Of a stretch of DNA of 26,925 nt, positions 1 through 7,780 are shown one piece after another. Position 1 is the stretch's first letter, and each line of letters starts with the position of its first letter. The position numbers and the translations under genes are program-made. Where the stretch lies: the IMG/VR virus record IMGVR_UViG_3300021135_000034, positions 1-26,925 of that record; one strand, written 5' to 3'. The notes below the pieces were generated by a model. It did not search any database. It was not told the DNA's origin and saw only the letters and a list, made by a program, of their open reading frames with translations. This DNA comes from a virus.

Positions 1-1
1 T

Positions 2-574
2 GGTGCTACATTTTCCCCAGTAATTTCGGCAGCAACAGGTGTGGCGTATGCCGCAGTATTTGCCACTAGAACAGTAACATTTGCCAGTGGTGATGCTGCA
101 CGTTACTTTTTTAATGCAGGCGGGCAATTGAATCTTGTTATAATATCATCGACTAATAATGCTACTGCACGTAGCGTCGATGTATCTACATTACTAGTAA
201 CTAATGTCGGTGGTATGACCGCATTCCGTAACGCATCAAATGGCGGACGTACTGGCACAGGGGGTACGCTTAATACTAATTCGACTACAATTGGGTATCA
301 AGGACTTACAACGGGCGCAGTGTCTCTTATACAAGTTACAAGTACAACTGCCGCATATACTACGGATTACGCACAAATTCAAATGCTATCAAGTGCGCAA
401 AATGTATCGGCGCATGGTGATAAAGGTGCAGTAGTTTCTTTTAACTTATATTTAAACGCACCAACTCATGCTCTTAACGCAGTGTTAAGTGTAACACTTA
501 ATCATCGAGTTGATATTGTTTACCCAGAAACAACATATTTGGTATCTCAATGGGGCACTCCGGTAGTTGCATAA
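2..574 (+). CDS. Virion structural protein, C-terminal part (5' end outside window)
   Basis: The frame is open to the left edge of the window, so this is the C-terminal ~190 residues of a longer protein. A GTG at 41 is an in-frame codon and not a convincing start. The sequence is rich in Thr, Ser, Ala, Val and Gly and poor in charge, with alternating hydrophobic/polar stretches that suggest beta structure. It includes 'ARYFFNAGGQLNLVI', a motif I associate with tail-fibre, baseplate or other virion proteins of T4-like marine phages. The exact structural role cannot be fixed from this fragment. It is followed directly by a promoter and a terminator-like hairpin (578-636), which suggests it ends the structural transcription unit. 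Structural assignment is moderately sure; tail fibre versus baseplate is open. Confidence 0.6.
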   Translation, partial: GATFSPVISAATGVAYAAVFATRTVTFASGDAARYFFNAGGQLNLVIISSTNNATARSVDVSTLLVTNVGGMTAFRNASNGGRTGTGGTLNTNSTTIGYQGLTTGAVSLIQVTSTTAAYTTDYAQIQMLSSAQNVSAHGDKGAVVSFNLYLNAPTHALNAVLSVTLNHRVDIVYPETTYLVSQWGTPVVA

Positions 575-577
575 TAG

Positions 578-606
578 TTGACATACTCGTATAAATGTAG
601 TACACT
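578..606 (+). promoter_or_regulatory. Sigma70-type promoter upstream of the modification operon
   Basis: A perfect -35 box TTGACA (578-583) is followed by exactly 17 bases and a -10 box TACACT (601-606; 4 of 6 matches to consensus). Predicted transcription start is near 613, about 40 bases before the ATG at 653. An overlapping TATAAATG (590-597) matches 7 of 8 bases of the T4 late promoter octamer, so the site might be read by either host sigma70 or a phage late sigma factor. It is the only clear promoter ahead of the overlapping plus-strand genes from 653 to 12723. Confidence 0.6.
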
Positions 607-636
607 ATAGGTAAGAATAAACACTTACCTATTTTT
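607..636 (+). terminator. Terminator-like hairpin overlapping the promoter start site
   Basis: A perfect 9-bp inverted repeat (607-615 with 624-632) encloses an 8-base loop and is followed by a short T run (632-636). The stem has only three G-C pairs, so termination may be weak. It lies 30 bases past the stop of the structural gene. The promoter at 578-606 should start transcription inside the left arm, so only read-through RNA from the structural gene could form the complete hairpin. It could alternatively be a palindromic operator. Confidence 0.45.
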
Positions 637-652
637 ATGGCTAATTACTATT

Positions 653-970
653 ATGACAACAGAAATCAATCAACTAGTTGCTCAAATTAAACAAGCAACG
701 GATTATCAAACAAACAAACGTATACTTAAAGAGAAAGTGCAAACAGATCTGCACGTACCATATAACAATGGGCTCTTTAAGGTAACACCAGAGCTTATTG
801 CGTTTCTCTCAACATGGCCCAGTGTTGCGCTATACTTAGAAGATACGTACGAGAACCCAATCTTTGTGCAACGATCGGAATTTTTAGATATATGCACACA
901 ACACTATCAGCAGGCAATGAACTTGTGGCATATACAACACGAAGAACTTAAACGTGCAAGAAAAGTCTAA
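653..970 (+). CDS. Conserved T4-like phage protein of unknown function
   Basis: A 105-residue soluble protein with an ATG start and no clear Shine-Dalgarno sequence. The N-terminal half is Lys/Gln-rich and helical, with 'ATDYQTNKRILKEK' near residues 23-36; the middle has 'GLFKVTPELIAFLSTW'; and the C-terminus is a charged helix ending in RARKV. I recognise the general pattern as a small protein often seen near late genes in marine T4-like phages, but I know no function. It is the first gene after the promoter at 578-606 and its last 17 bases overlap the next gene, so the two are probably co-translated. No signal peptide or membrane segment is visible. Confidence 0.65.
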   Translation: MTTEINQLVAQIKQATDYQTNKRILKEKVQTDLHVPYNNGLFKVTPELIAFLSTWPSVALYLEDTYENPIFVQRSEFLDICTQHYQQAMNLWHIQHEELKRARKV

Positions 971-1715
971 GGGCGTAATATTATTTGCTGTTAACACAGA
1001 TACAGTTGATTACATTAAAATCGCTGAGCAAGCCGCACGACTGATTGAGCACACATTAAATCTACCAACTACTATTATAACAGATACTGGCGTTACATCT
1101 GCTAAAAACTTTAGAACAGGTCACGCAGGTGGAACACAATGGAAGAACGGTGGTAGATATCGTGCGTATGAACTTAGTCCGTATGATGAAACTATATTAC
1201 TTGATAGCGATTATTTACAATTTGATACGAGTTTATTAAACATACTTGACACTACAATTGATTACAAGTTAATGCATCACAATCAAAGTCCTACAATGTC
1301 AATGTCGGGCAACATGGGGCAAATGAGTTTAGATTATGTGTGGGCAACTGCTATAACATTTAAGCGCACTGATAAAACGAAAGCATTGTTTGACTTAGTA
1401 GGCAGAATTGAACGTAACTATGCTTATTATCAAAAGTTGTATCACATTAGAGAACGCAACTTTCGCAATGATTACGCATTTGCAATTGCTAACAATATTA
1501 TTAGTGGTTACACTACTGACCTATCACAAAGTATCCCTTTTACTATGCTAACCATAGATAAACTAGTCAAAAACATCGAAATAACAGGTGAAAAGATGAT
1601 TATACGTGAAGAAAATATAGCACATGTCATTGCCCTGCAAAACGTACACATAATGGATAAAGATTACTTATTAAGTGCCGACTTTGATAAATTGGTAGAT
1701 ACCTTATGCGAATAA
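954..1715 (+). CDS. Glycosyltransferase-like protein (GT-A fold, DxD type)
   Basis: 253 residues from a GTG that overlaps the previous gene by 17 bases. The N-terminus (about residues 8-45) has a beta-alpha-beta pattern. In the middle, 'YELSPYDETILLDSDYLQF' (about residues 73-91) places a hydrophobic strand before Asp-Ser-Asp, the layout of the metal- and nucleotide-sugar-binding DxD motif of GT-A enzymes. If active it would move a sugar from a nucleotide-sugar donor to an unknown acceptor in the infected cell. The next gene has the same architecture ('YLTPFKETIKLESDIVF'), so the two are probably ancient paralogues. Enzyme activity is inferred. The protein may instead be a GT-fold protein of another role. 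Confidence 0.55.
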   Translation: MQEKSKGVILFAVNTDTVDYIKIAEQAARLIEHTLNLPTTIITDTGVTSAKNFRTGHAGGTQWKNGGRYRAYELSPYDETILLDSDYLQFDTSLLNILDTTIDYKLMHHNQSPTMSMSGNMGQMSLDYVWATAITFKRTDKTKALFDLVGRIERNYAYYQKLYHIRERNFRNDYAFAIANNIISGYTTDLSQSIPFTMLTIDKLVKNIEITGEKMIIREENIAHVIALQNVHIMDKDYLLSADFDKLVDTLCE

Positions 1716-2560
1716 CACCCCATCAAGCACAGCAAGGCTTTATGACAATTGCGCAAAACACCGCAGATGTCGATTATTTGCGTCTTGCTTACGTGCAGGC
1801 AATGAGCATTAAACTTACAATGCCCAATAGCTTATACGCAGTTGCAGTTGATAAGAATACACTAGCGCGAGTAACCGAACAGCATCGTCGAGTGTTTGAT
1901 TATGTAATTACAATTGAGAATGACTTAGCCGTAGACGAAGCTTGGAAGTTAAGTAACGAATGGCAAGCATTTTATCTCACACCATTCAAAGAAACAATTA
2001 AACTTGAAAGTGATATTGTATTCACTAGAAGTATTGCACACTGGTGGACCGCTTTTAGATTAAAGAACATTGTATTAAGCACTGGCTATAGAGATTATAA
2101 ACAAGAGTTAAGTCGATCACGTGAATACAGAAAGTTGTTTGACGATAATGAATTGCCCGACACCTACAATGGACTAATGTATTTTAGATACACACGCGAA
2201 GCAACCCAATTTTTTACACTAGCAGAACAACTATTTAGAAACTGGGCGCACATTCGCGATAAGGTATTACTTAACTGTCGCGATAATAATCCGACTACTG
2301 ATGTAGTGTATGCACTAGCGGCAAAGATCTTGGGCATAGAAAATTGTACATTGCCCAGCGCAGATTTTATTAACTTTGTACATATGAAACCTGCTATTAA
2401 CAAGTGGACAAGTACGCCATGGCCCGAATTAGTAATGTGCGAAACAGATTTACCGATGATACGTATAGCAAATACAAATCAATATCATCCCATTCACTAT
2501 CATGAAAAGAGTTGGATAACAGATGCTTTAGTTAAGGAATATGAAGATGAACTCAAATGA
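1706..2560 (+). CDS. Glycosyltransferase-like protein, marine phage family
   Basis: 284 residues from ATG, overlapping the end of the previous gene by 10 bases. The N-terminus reads 'GFMTIAQNTADVDYLRLAYV', and a DxD-like Glu-Ser-Asp follows a hydrophobic strand in 'PFKETIKLESDIVFTRS' (about residues 93-109), then an 'IAHWW' segment. I recognise this general sequence as a protein common in T4-like marine phages, usually annotated as hypothetical or glycosyltransferase. The acceptor is unknown. The central Arg/Tyr-rich stretch ('RSREYRKLFDDNELPD') followed by 'YNGLMYFRYTREA' is characteristic. It is 30 residues longer than its upstream paralogue. The 3' end overlaps the next small gene by 20 bases. 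Confidence 0.6.
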   Translation: MRITPHQAQQGFMTIAQNTADVDYLRLAYVQAMSIKLTMPNSLYAVAVDKNTLARVTEQHRRVFDYVITIENDLAVDEAWKLSNEWQAFYLTPFKETIKLESDIVFTRSIAHWWTAFRLKNIVLSTGYRDYKQELSRSREYRKLFDDNELPDTYNGLMYFRYTREATQFFTLAEQLFRNWAHIRDKVLLNCRDNNPTTDVVYALAAKILGIENCTLPSADFINFVHMKPAINKWTSTPWPELVMCETDLPMIRIANTNQYHPIHYHEKSWITDALVKEYEDELK

Positions 2561-2891
2561 TACATTAGCTGAAGCATTTGCAATGTTGCAACCCACTGTG
2601 GAAGAAGTCAAAGAATACAGAATACACTATGAAGATGGGCATATTACGATGTGTACAATGATAAATCACCCATCCGATACAACGTATATTGTTGTTAGCA
2701 AAGATGAATATGACAACTACTTCTGCTACACAATTAAAGATGGTAAACTAAAAAAGATTGACAACAATCCCGGTTATCATGTACAATTAATCAGTAGCTC
2801 TGAGGGTTATGCTGTAGTAAAGAAACACGCAGGATTAATATTAGAACCAACTGATACTTATAACGAGATTGAATACTATGCCACTAATTGA
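2541..2891 (+). CDS. Small hypothetical protein
   Basis: 116 residues; no family recognised. It is acidic and Tyr-rich with alternating hydrophobic residues ('YEDGHITMCTMINHPSD', 'TTYIVVSKDEYDNYFCY'), which suggests a small beta-rich fold. A Shine-Dalgarno-like AAGGA at 2534-2538 sits only 2 bases before the ATG at 2541 but 8 bases before the in-frame ATG at 2547, so the second ATG (MNSNDTL...) may be the true start. It is embedded between glycosyltransferase-like genes and overlaps both neighbours, so it may be an accessory or partner of those proteins. This role is an inference from position only. Confidence 0.6.
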   Translation: MKMNSNDTLAEAFAMLQPTVEEVKEYRIHYEDGHITMCTMINHPSDTTYIVVSKDEYDNYFCYTIKDGKLKKIDNNPGYHVQLISSSEGYAVVKKHAGLILEPTDTYNEIEYYATN

Positions 2892-3771
2892 TATTGCAGA
2901 TTTAGATTGTGTGATGCTAACATACGATGAGCCAAACAAAGAGCAAAATTGGATTAAGATACAAAATATGGTACCGTGGGCCAAACGTGTAGATGGAGTC
3001 AAAGGTAGTGACGCTGCGCACAAAGCCGCCGCAGCGATATCGGATACAGATAGATTCATTCTTATCGATGGCGATAATATACCCGATCCTGCATTTTTCA
3101 ATTTACAATTACAACTTGATAACACAAACAGTGACGTGGTATTTCGCTGGAAAGCACGTAACGAAATAAACGGACTAATGTACGGCAATGGCGGCATGAG
3201 TTGTTGGACTAAAGACTTTGTCAACAATATGCGTACTCACGAAGCAAGTAACGGTGACGATGATACCGCTGTTGAGTTTTGTTTTGATCCACGCTATTGG
3301 AGTATGAACGATTGTTACAGCACAACATATCCAAACGCAACTCCGTATCAAGCGTGGCGAGCAGGCTTTAGGGAAGGTGTTAAAATGTGTTTAGCTCGAG
3401 GTACTAAGCCAAGCCTGCAAGAGTTTGAGAAACGGGTACACAATCGCAACTATGATCATTTAAGCATATGGCACAATGTAGGTATGGATGTAGAGAATGG
3501 CGACTGGGCAATGTATGGTGCTAAACTTGGTACATACATGACAATGATTACAGATTGGGATTATAGAGAAGTGCAAGACTTTGATGCACTAAACAGAATA
3601 TGGCATCAACATAAAGTGTACAACTTAGTCGAGGAATGCGGGGAAATGTCGCTTTCGTTAAATTTACGATTGGGTCTACCTGCACCACAATTAAATGCAG
3701 ACCAAAGCAGATTCTTTAAGCATCATTACAAAAGCGTATTTAAGAACACAGGCATAATGACACGTGAGTAG
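2878..3771 (+). CDS. Glycosyltransferase-like protein (GT-A, DGDN motif)
   Basis: I prefer the ATG at 2878 over the in-frame TTG at 2869, giving 297 residues. The N-terminus 'DCVMLTYDEPNKEQNW' fits a GT-A Rossmann-like nucleotide-binding half. 'TDRFILIDGDNIPDPAFF' (about residues 56-73) is a strand ending in Asp-Gly-Asp, the expected DxD metal site. The C-terminal part contains 'TPYQAWRAGFREGVKM', a block that recurs as 'TPELTWRTAFRECIKL' in the protein at 15902-17230, so these are homologues in this genome. It overlaps the next gene, the first radical SAM gene, by 8 bases. Donor and acceptor sugars cannot be told from the sequence. Confidence 0.6.
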   Translation: MPLIDIADLDCVMLTYDEPNKEQNWIKIQNMVPWAKRVDGVKGSDAAHKAAAAISDTDRFILIDGDNIPDPAFFNLQLQLDNTNSDVVFRWKARNEINGLMYGNGGMSCWTKDFVNNMRTHEASNGDDDTAVEFCFDPRYWSMNDCYSTTYPNATPYQAWRAGFREGVKMCLARGTKPSLQEFEKRVHNRNYDHLSIWHNVGMDVENGDWAMYGAKLGTYMTMITDWDYREVQDFDALNRIWHQHKVYNLVEECGEMSLSLNLRLGLPAPQLNADQSRFFKHHYKSVFKNTGIMTRE

Positions 3772-5149
3772 CAATTTTATGTCAGCTGCAGAAGAAATGA
3801 AGGACAAGTTAGGACCTGCACTCTGCTTGGCTAAGTGGCAACAAGTAAGTTTGCATTTAACAACTGGCATGACTAACAGTTGTTATCACCCTCCGTTGCA
3901 CGAGATTGATAGTGCGCCATTGTTATTCAATCCAGGTGCGCTACACAATACTGACTACAAGAAACAGCAACGTAAACTTATGCTAGAGCAAACACGCCCA
4001 GCAGAATGTAGTTACTGTTGGAGTGCAGAAGATAACAAGCAACTAAGCGACAGACACTATCGTTCTGGTGAACCATGGGCGGCTGAACACTATGAAGCGA
4101 TAGTAAATGCACCATGGGACCAAGATGTTGTGCCAAGTTATGTTGAAGTAAACTTCAGTCATGGCTGTAACTTAGCTTGTTCATATTGCAGTCCACAGTA
4201 TTCAACAGAGTGGGGCAAAGATATTGATCGTTGGGGTGCATACCCAACAAGTACTCCGCACAATGCACCTGAGCACTTTCAAGGTCGACGTAAGCCAATC
4301 CCAGTACGTGAAGCTAACCCCTATGTTGATGCATTCTGGGCCTGGTGGCCTGAGCTATATCCTAAACTAAAACACTTTAGAATGACTGGTGGCGAACCGC
4401 TTATGGATAAGAATACGCATCGTGTGTTTGATTACATACTTGCTTTGCCGAAAAGTGATTTGCACGTTGATGTTACAAGTAACTTTAGTGTTGAACCCGC
4501 GTTGTTTAATAAGTATCTAGATAAAGTTAAACAACTATGCGAAGGCGAGCGCATTGAACACTTTATGCAGTATGTTAGTTTAGATACGGGCATTGCCGAT
4601 CATGCTGAATATATACGGGATGGATTAGACTGGAATAGATGTGGGTCGTATGTTCAACGATACCTAACGGATATTCCATATCGCAATAGTTTAACATTTA
4701 TTATTACAATGAACAATTTAAACATACTTGGCCTGCAACGCTTGTTAGAATCAATTCTAAATATGCGTAAAAAGTTTAGCTCAACGTATCAACGTGTATG
4801 GTTTGACACGCCACTGTTACGTAGCCCAACATATCAAAGTTTACAAATACTGCCAGCAAGTTATGTTCGCATATTAGAAGATGTTGTTACATTTATGCGA
4901 ACAAACCAAGCAGACGAACGTGCTGATAACTTTGAGGGCTTTAAAGACTATGAGATACAACGTATGGAACGTAATCTTGATTGGATGAAACAAGGAGCTG
5001 ACTTAGATGCGACCTATTTAAAAACGCAACGTGCAGACTTCTATAGATTTTTTAATGAATACGATAAACGTAGAGGATTAAACTTTTTGAACACATTCCC
5101 ACAAATGAAAGATTTTTGGCAGGAGTGTAAATACCATGCCGAAAATTAA
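3764..5149 (+). CDS. Radical SAM enzyme 1 (subtype A, N-terminal SPASM-like cysteines)
   Basis: 461 residues from GTG (the ATG at 3779 is an alternative). The radical SAM CxxxCxxC motif is Cys135-Cys139-Cys142 in 'GCNLACSYC', which binds the [4Fe-4S] cluster that cleaves S-adenosylmethionine. The SAM-contacting 'TGGEPLM' is near residue 208. A second set of cysteines lies before the core: Cys21 ('CLAKW'), Cys40 ('NSCYHPP'), Cys82 and Cys85 ('ECSYCW'). This resembles a SPASM/twitch auxiliary cluster region, but at the N-terminus. After the core comes 'SLDTGIADHAEYIRDGLDW', shared in variant form by all five enzymes here. The C-terminus ('YDKRRGLNF...FW') matches the next protein. Reaction and substrate are unknown. 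Confidence 0.85.
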   Translation: MSSNFMSAAEEMKDKLGPALCLAKWQQVSLHLTTGMTNSCYHPPLHEIDSAPLLFNPGALHNTDYKKQQRKLMLEQTRPAECSYCWSAEDNKQLSDRHYRSGEPWAAEHYEAIVNAPWDQDVVPSYVEVNFSHGCNLACSYCSPQYSTEWGKDIDRWGAYPTSTPHNAPEHFQGRRKPIPVREANPYVDAFWAWWPELYPKLKHFRMTGGEPLMDKNTHRVFDYILALPKSDLHVDVTSNFSVEPALFNKYLDKVKQLCEGERIEHFMQYVSLDTGIADHAEYIRDGLDWNRCGSYVQRYLTDIPYRNSLTFIITMNNLNILGLQRLLESILNMRKKFSSTYQRVWFDTPLLRSPTYQSLQILPASYVRILEDVVTFMRTNQADERADNFEGFKDYEIQRMERNLDWMKQGADLDATYLKTQRADFYRFFNEYDKRRGLNFLNTFPQMKDFWQECKYHAEN

Positions 5150-6470
5150 TAACGAAACAGATTTAGCATATAAGCGTAGAGTGATTGACATTAAGTCCGC
5201 TAGCTTCTGCGCGGCAAAATGGTACAACGCTACTATATGGTTAGGAAGTGGACAAACTACAAGTTGTCATCACCCATTGCCTCATGCAATTGATATAGAA
5301 GCAATTAAAACAAATCCAAGCGCAATACATAATACTCCGCAAAAGAAAGAACAGCGTAGACAAATGCAAGCAGGAGAACGACCTGCGGGCTGTGATTACT
5401 GCTGGAAGATAGAAGACATGAGCACAGATGCAGTTAGTGACCGTGTATATAAGACTGTAATTTATAACGATAAGGACTTAGATGATGCATACAATTTACC
5501 TGCAAACGAAGATGTTAACTTACAAACTTTGGAAATTGCCTTTGACAGAACTTGCCAGTTTGCTTGTTCTTACTGCAACCCTGCTTTTAGCACTAGTTGG
5601 GTTAGAGACATACATCAGAACGGGGCATACACCAATTTGGTTTCAGACGGCAGAAATCATTTTACTCACGAGCATAGTAGCAGTCAATTATTTAAACTCA
5701 ATGAAGTTAATCCGTATGTGGAAGCATTCTTCAAATGGTGGGAAACAGACCTACATAAAACATTAAAAGAGCTACGCATTACAGGCGGCGAACCACTAAT
5801 GTCAGATAACACGTGGCGCTTAATCGATTGGTTTAAAGCACACAAAGGCGCGAGTACTACACGTCTTGCTATTAATAGTAATCTTGGCTTTAAGCGTGAT
5901 ATACTTGAACGCTTGCTCGATAGCACACAGGGTATTGAACTTGATATCTACACTAGCAATGAGTCAATGGGCACACATGCAGAGTATATACGTGATGGAC
6001 TAGAATGGAAACAATGGGTTGGCAATTTAATATTCTTACTTAACAGTAAAAAAGTGCGTAGCATACATGTCATGTGTACTATCAACGCATTATGCTTGCC
6101 GAGCCTTAGTGAATTTTTATACAACATGATGAAGCTTAAAGAGAAGTATGGCCGCGAAGCATTGTCATTTACATTAAACATACTGCGCTTCCCTAGTTTT
6201 CAAAGTCCGATGATACTACCAGCTGAGCTACGTGCAATATATAGTAAAGAGCTTAGTGAATTTTTAGTTAACAATAGTAAGAATAGTGCATTACACGAGC
6301 ATGAACTTGAACATATTAAACGTTTGATTGATTACTTACAACAAGATACAACAGTTGACAACAACTTATTACAAGACTTTAAGAATTTTTATCAGCAATA
6401 CGACCAACGCCGAGGTAAAGACTTTAAATACACGTTTACACAATTAACTAACTGGTATAACACACTTTGA
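5136..6470 (+). CDS. Radical SAM enzyme 2 (subtype A)
   Basis: 444 residues from ATG, overlapping the previous gene by 14 bases. The CxxxCxxC motif is Cys140-Cys144-Cys147 ('TCQFACSYC') and 'TGGEPLM' is near residue 216. The N-terminal cysteines repeat those of the upstream enzyme: Cys25 ('FCAAKW'), Cys44 ('TSCHHP'), Cys86 and Cys89 ('GCDYCW'). 'SMGTHAEYIRDGLEWKQW' follows the core, and the C-terminus ends in 'YDQRRGKDFKYTFTQ'. Together with enzyme 1 this defines subtype A, marked by K-W after the first Cys and S-C-x-H-P at the second, and the pair is likely a tandem duplication. The pair may act together on one substrate, which is inference. Confidence 0.85.
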   Translation: MPKINNETDLAYKRRVIDIKSASFCAAKWYNATIWLGSGQTTSCHHPLPHAIDIEAIKTNPSAIHNTPQKKEQRRQMQAGERPAGCDYCWKIEDMSTDAVSDRVYKTVIYNDKDLDDAYNLPANEDVNLQTLEIAFDRTCQFACSYCNPAFSTSWVRDIHQNGAYTNLVSDGRNHFTHEHSSSQLFKLNEVNPYVEAFFKWWETDLHKTLKELRITGGEPLMSDNTWRLIDWFKAHKGASTTRLAINSNLGFKRDILERLLDSTQGIELDIYTSNESMGTHAEYIRDGLEWKQWVGNLIFLLNSKKVRSIHVMCTINALCLPSLSEFLYNMMKLKEKYGREALSFTLNILRFPSFQSPMILPAELRAIYSKELSEFLVNNSKNSALHEHELEHIKRLIDYLQQDTTVDNNLLQDFKNFYQQYDQRRGKDFKYTFTQLTNWYNTL

Positions 6471-7780
6471 CAAAAGAAACAGAATATTATAAGAATCATA
6501 ACTATCATACACGTAAGCCAGTTTATATAAGCGAAGATGATTTACGTAAAGATCAACTTGCGAGATTAGTTGATAGTGATACATTTTGCATAATCCCGTG
6601 GATACACATGCATGGCTTCCCAGACGGACGAGCATATCCTTGTTGTCTCGGCGAAATGGATTACCCAATTGGTAACTTCAAACAAAACACAATGGAAGAA
6701 GTATGGAATGATGATGCATATAAAACTATGCGTACAAACATGCTTACAGAAAAATCGTGTAAAGAATGTACTAAGTGCTACGAGCAAGAAGCAAGTGGCT
6801 TTATGAGTATGCGCAACAGTTCAAATAAAAACTTTGGGCAACACATTGCATTAGTTGATAACACACTAGCAAACGGCACAGTAGAGGACTTTAAACTACG
6901 TTACTATGATGTACGCTTTAGTAATCTATGTAACTTTAGTTGCAGAACGTGTGGAAGTTTGTTTAGCAGTAGTTGGTACACAGAAGAAACTAAACTGTTT
7001 GGTCCACGTAATCACCCACAAATTATGTTTGCAGGTCGTACAGAAAACGACATGTGGGTGCAAATGCTACAACACATTCCGTATCTTGATCAGATTTACT
7101 TTGCCGGTGGCGAACCGCTTATCATGGAAGAACATTATAAAGTATTAAAAGAGTTAGTGCGTCAAGAACGCTTTGATGTTAAATTAGTATACAACACAAA
7201 CTTTAGCAGACTTAATCTTAAAAATGAAGATGTATTAGATTATTGGCAGTTATTTGATAGTGTTAGTGTAGGTGCTAGTTTAGATGGTATGGGTGAACGA
7301 GGCGAATATATACGCAAAGGTACTAAGTGGGCAGACATTGAAAATAATCGCCGCCGCATGATTGAAAAATGTCCTAATGTAGACTTTTATATAAGTCCTA
7401 CTGTTAGTATCTATAATATATTACACATCACAGATTTCCATAGAGATTGGGTTGAGCGTGGATTTATTAAACCACAAGATTGGAACATTAATATTCTACA
7501 AGGATCCGAACGCGACCGTATTGATGTATTGCCTAAGGTATATAAAGATCGGGCTAGGGAAAAAATAGAAGAACATATACAATGGTTAGCACCTTCTGAT
7601 TATTTAAAACGTGCCACCAATGGATATCAGAGTTTATTGCACTTTATGGATGCCGATGATAAGAGTGAATTATTGAGTGAATTTTTTCGAGTAAACGAAC
7701 AAATGGACATTTATCGTAACGAAAGATTCCGACAGGTATTCCCTGAGTTTATAGATTTAAAATCATATGTTGTCAAGTAA
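6467..7780 (+). CDS. Radical SAM enzyme 3 (subtype B, SPASM-like N-terminus)
   Basis: 437 residues. The start is a TTG whose TTGA overlaps the previous stop codon, which supports translational coupling; no nearby ATG precedes the first conserved motif. The N-terminal region reads 'FCIIPWIHMHGFPDG' (Cys41), a 'PCC' pair (Cys59-Cys60), 'IGNFKQNTMEEVW', then Cys98, Cys101 and Cys104. This order is close to the classical SPASM consensus but placed before the core. The radical SAM motif is Cys155-Cys159-Cys162 ('LCNFSCRTC') and 'GGEPLIM' is near residue 214. 'SLDGMGERGEYIRKGTKW' matches the shared signature. The C-terminus ends with 'ERFRQVFPEF'. Substrate unknown. Confidence 0.85.
   Translation: MTKETEYYKNHNYHTRKPVYISEDDLRKDQLARLVDSDTFCIIPWIHMHGFPDGRAYPCCLGEMDYPIGNFKQNTMEEVWNDDAYKTMRTNMLTEKSCKECTKCYEQEASGFMSMRNSSNKNFGQHIALVDNTLANGTVEDFKLRYYDVRFSNLCNFSCRTCGSLFSSSWYTEETKLFGPRNHPQIMFAGRTENDMWVQMLQHIPYLDQIYFAGGEPLIMEEHYKVLKELVRQERFDVKLVYNTNFSRLNLKNEDVLDYWQLFDSVSVGASLDGMGERGEYIRKGTKWADIENNRRRMIEKCPNVDFYISPTVSIYNILHITDFHRDWVERGFIKPQDWNINILQGSERDRIDVLPKVYKDRAREKIEEHIQWLAPSDYLKRATNGYQSLLHFMDADDKSELLSEFFRVNEQMDIYRNERFRQVFPEFIDLKSYVVK

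Noticed and set aside
637-690. 17-codon ORF starting at the ATG right after the hairpin
   Set aside because: Out of frame with the gene at 653, with no ribosome binding site; might be a leader peptide but nothing supports it.
4385-7125. Near-identical bases around the GGEPL codons of enzymes 1 and 3 as a DNA repeat
   Set aside because: Only about 17 bases match, and this is explained by the conserved motif and shared codon choice.
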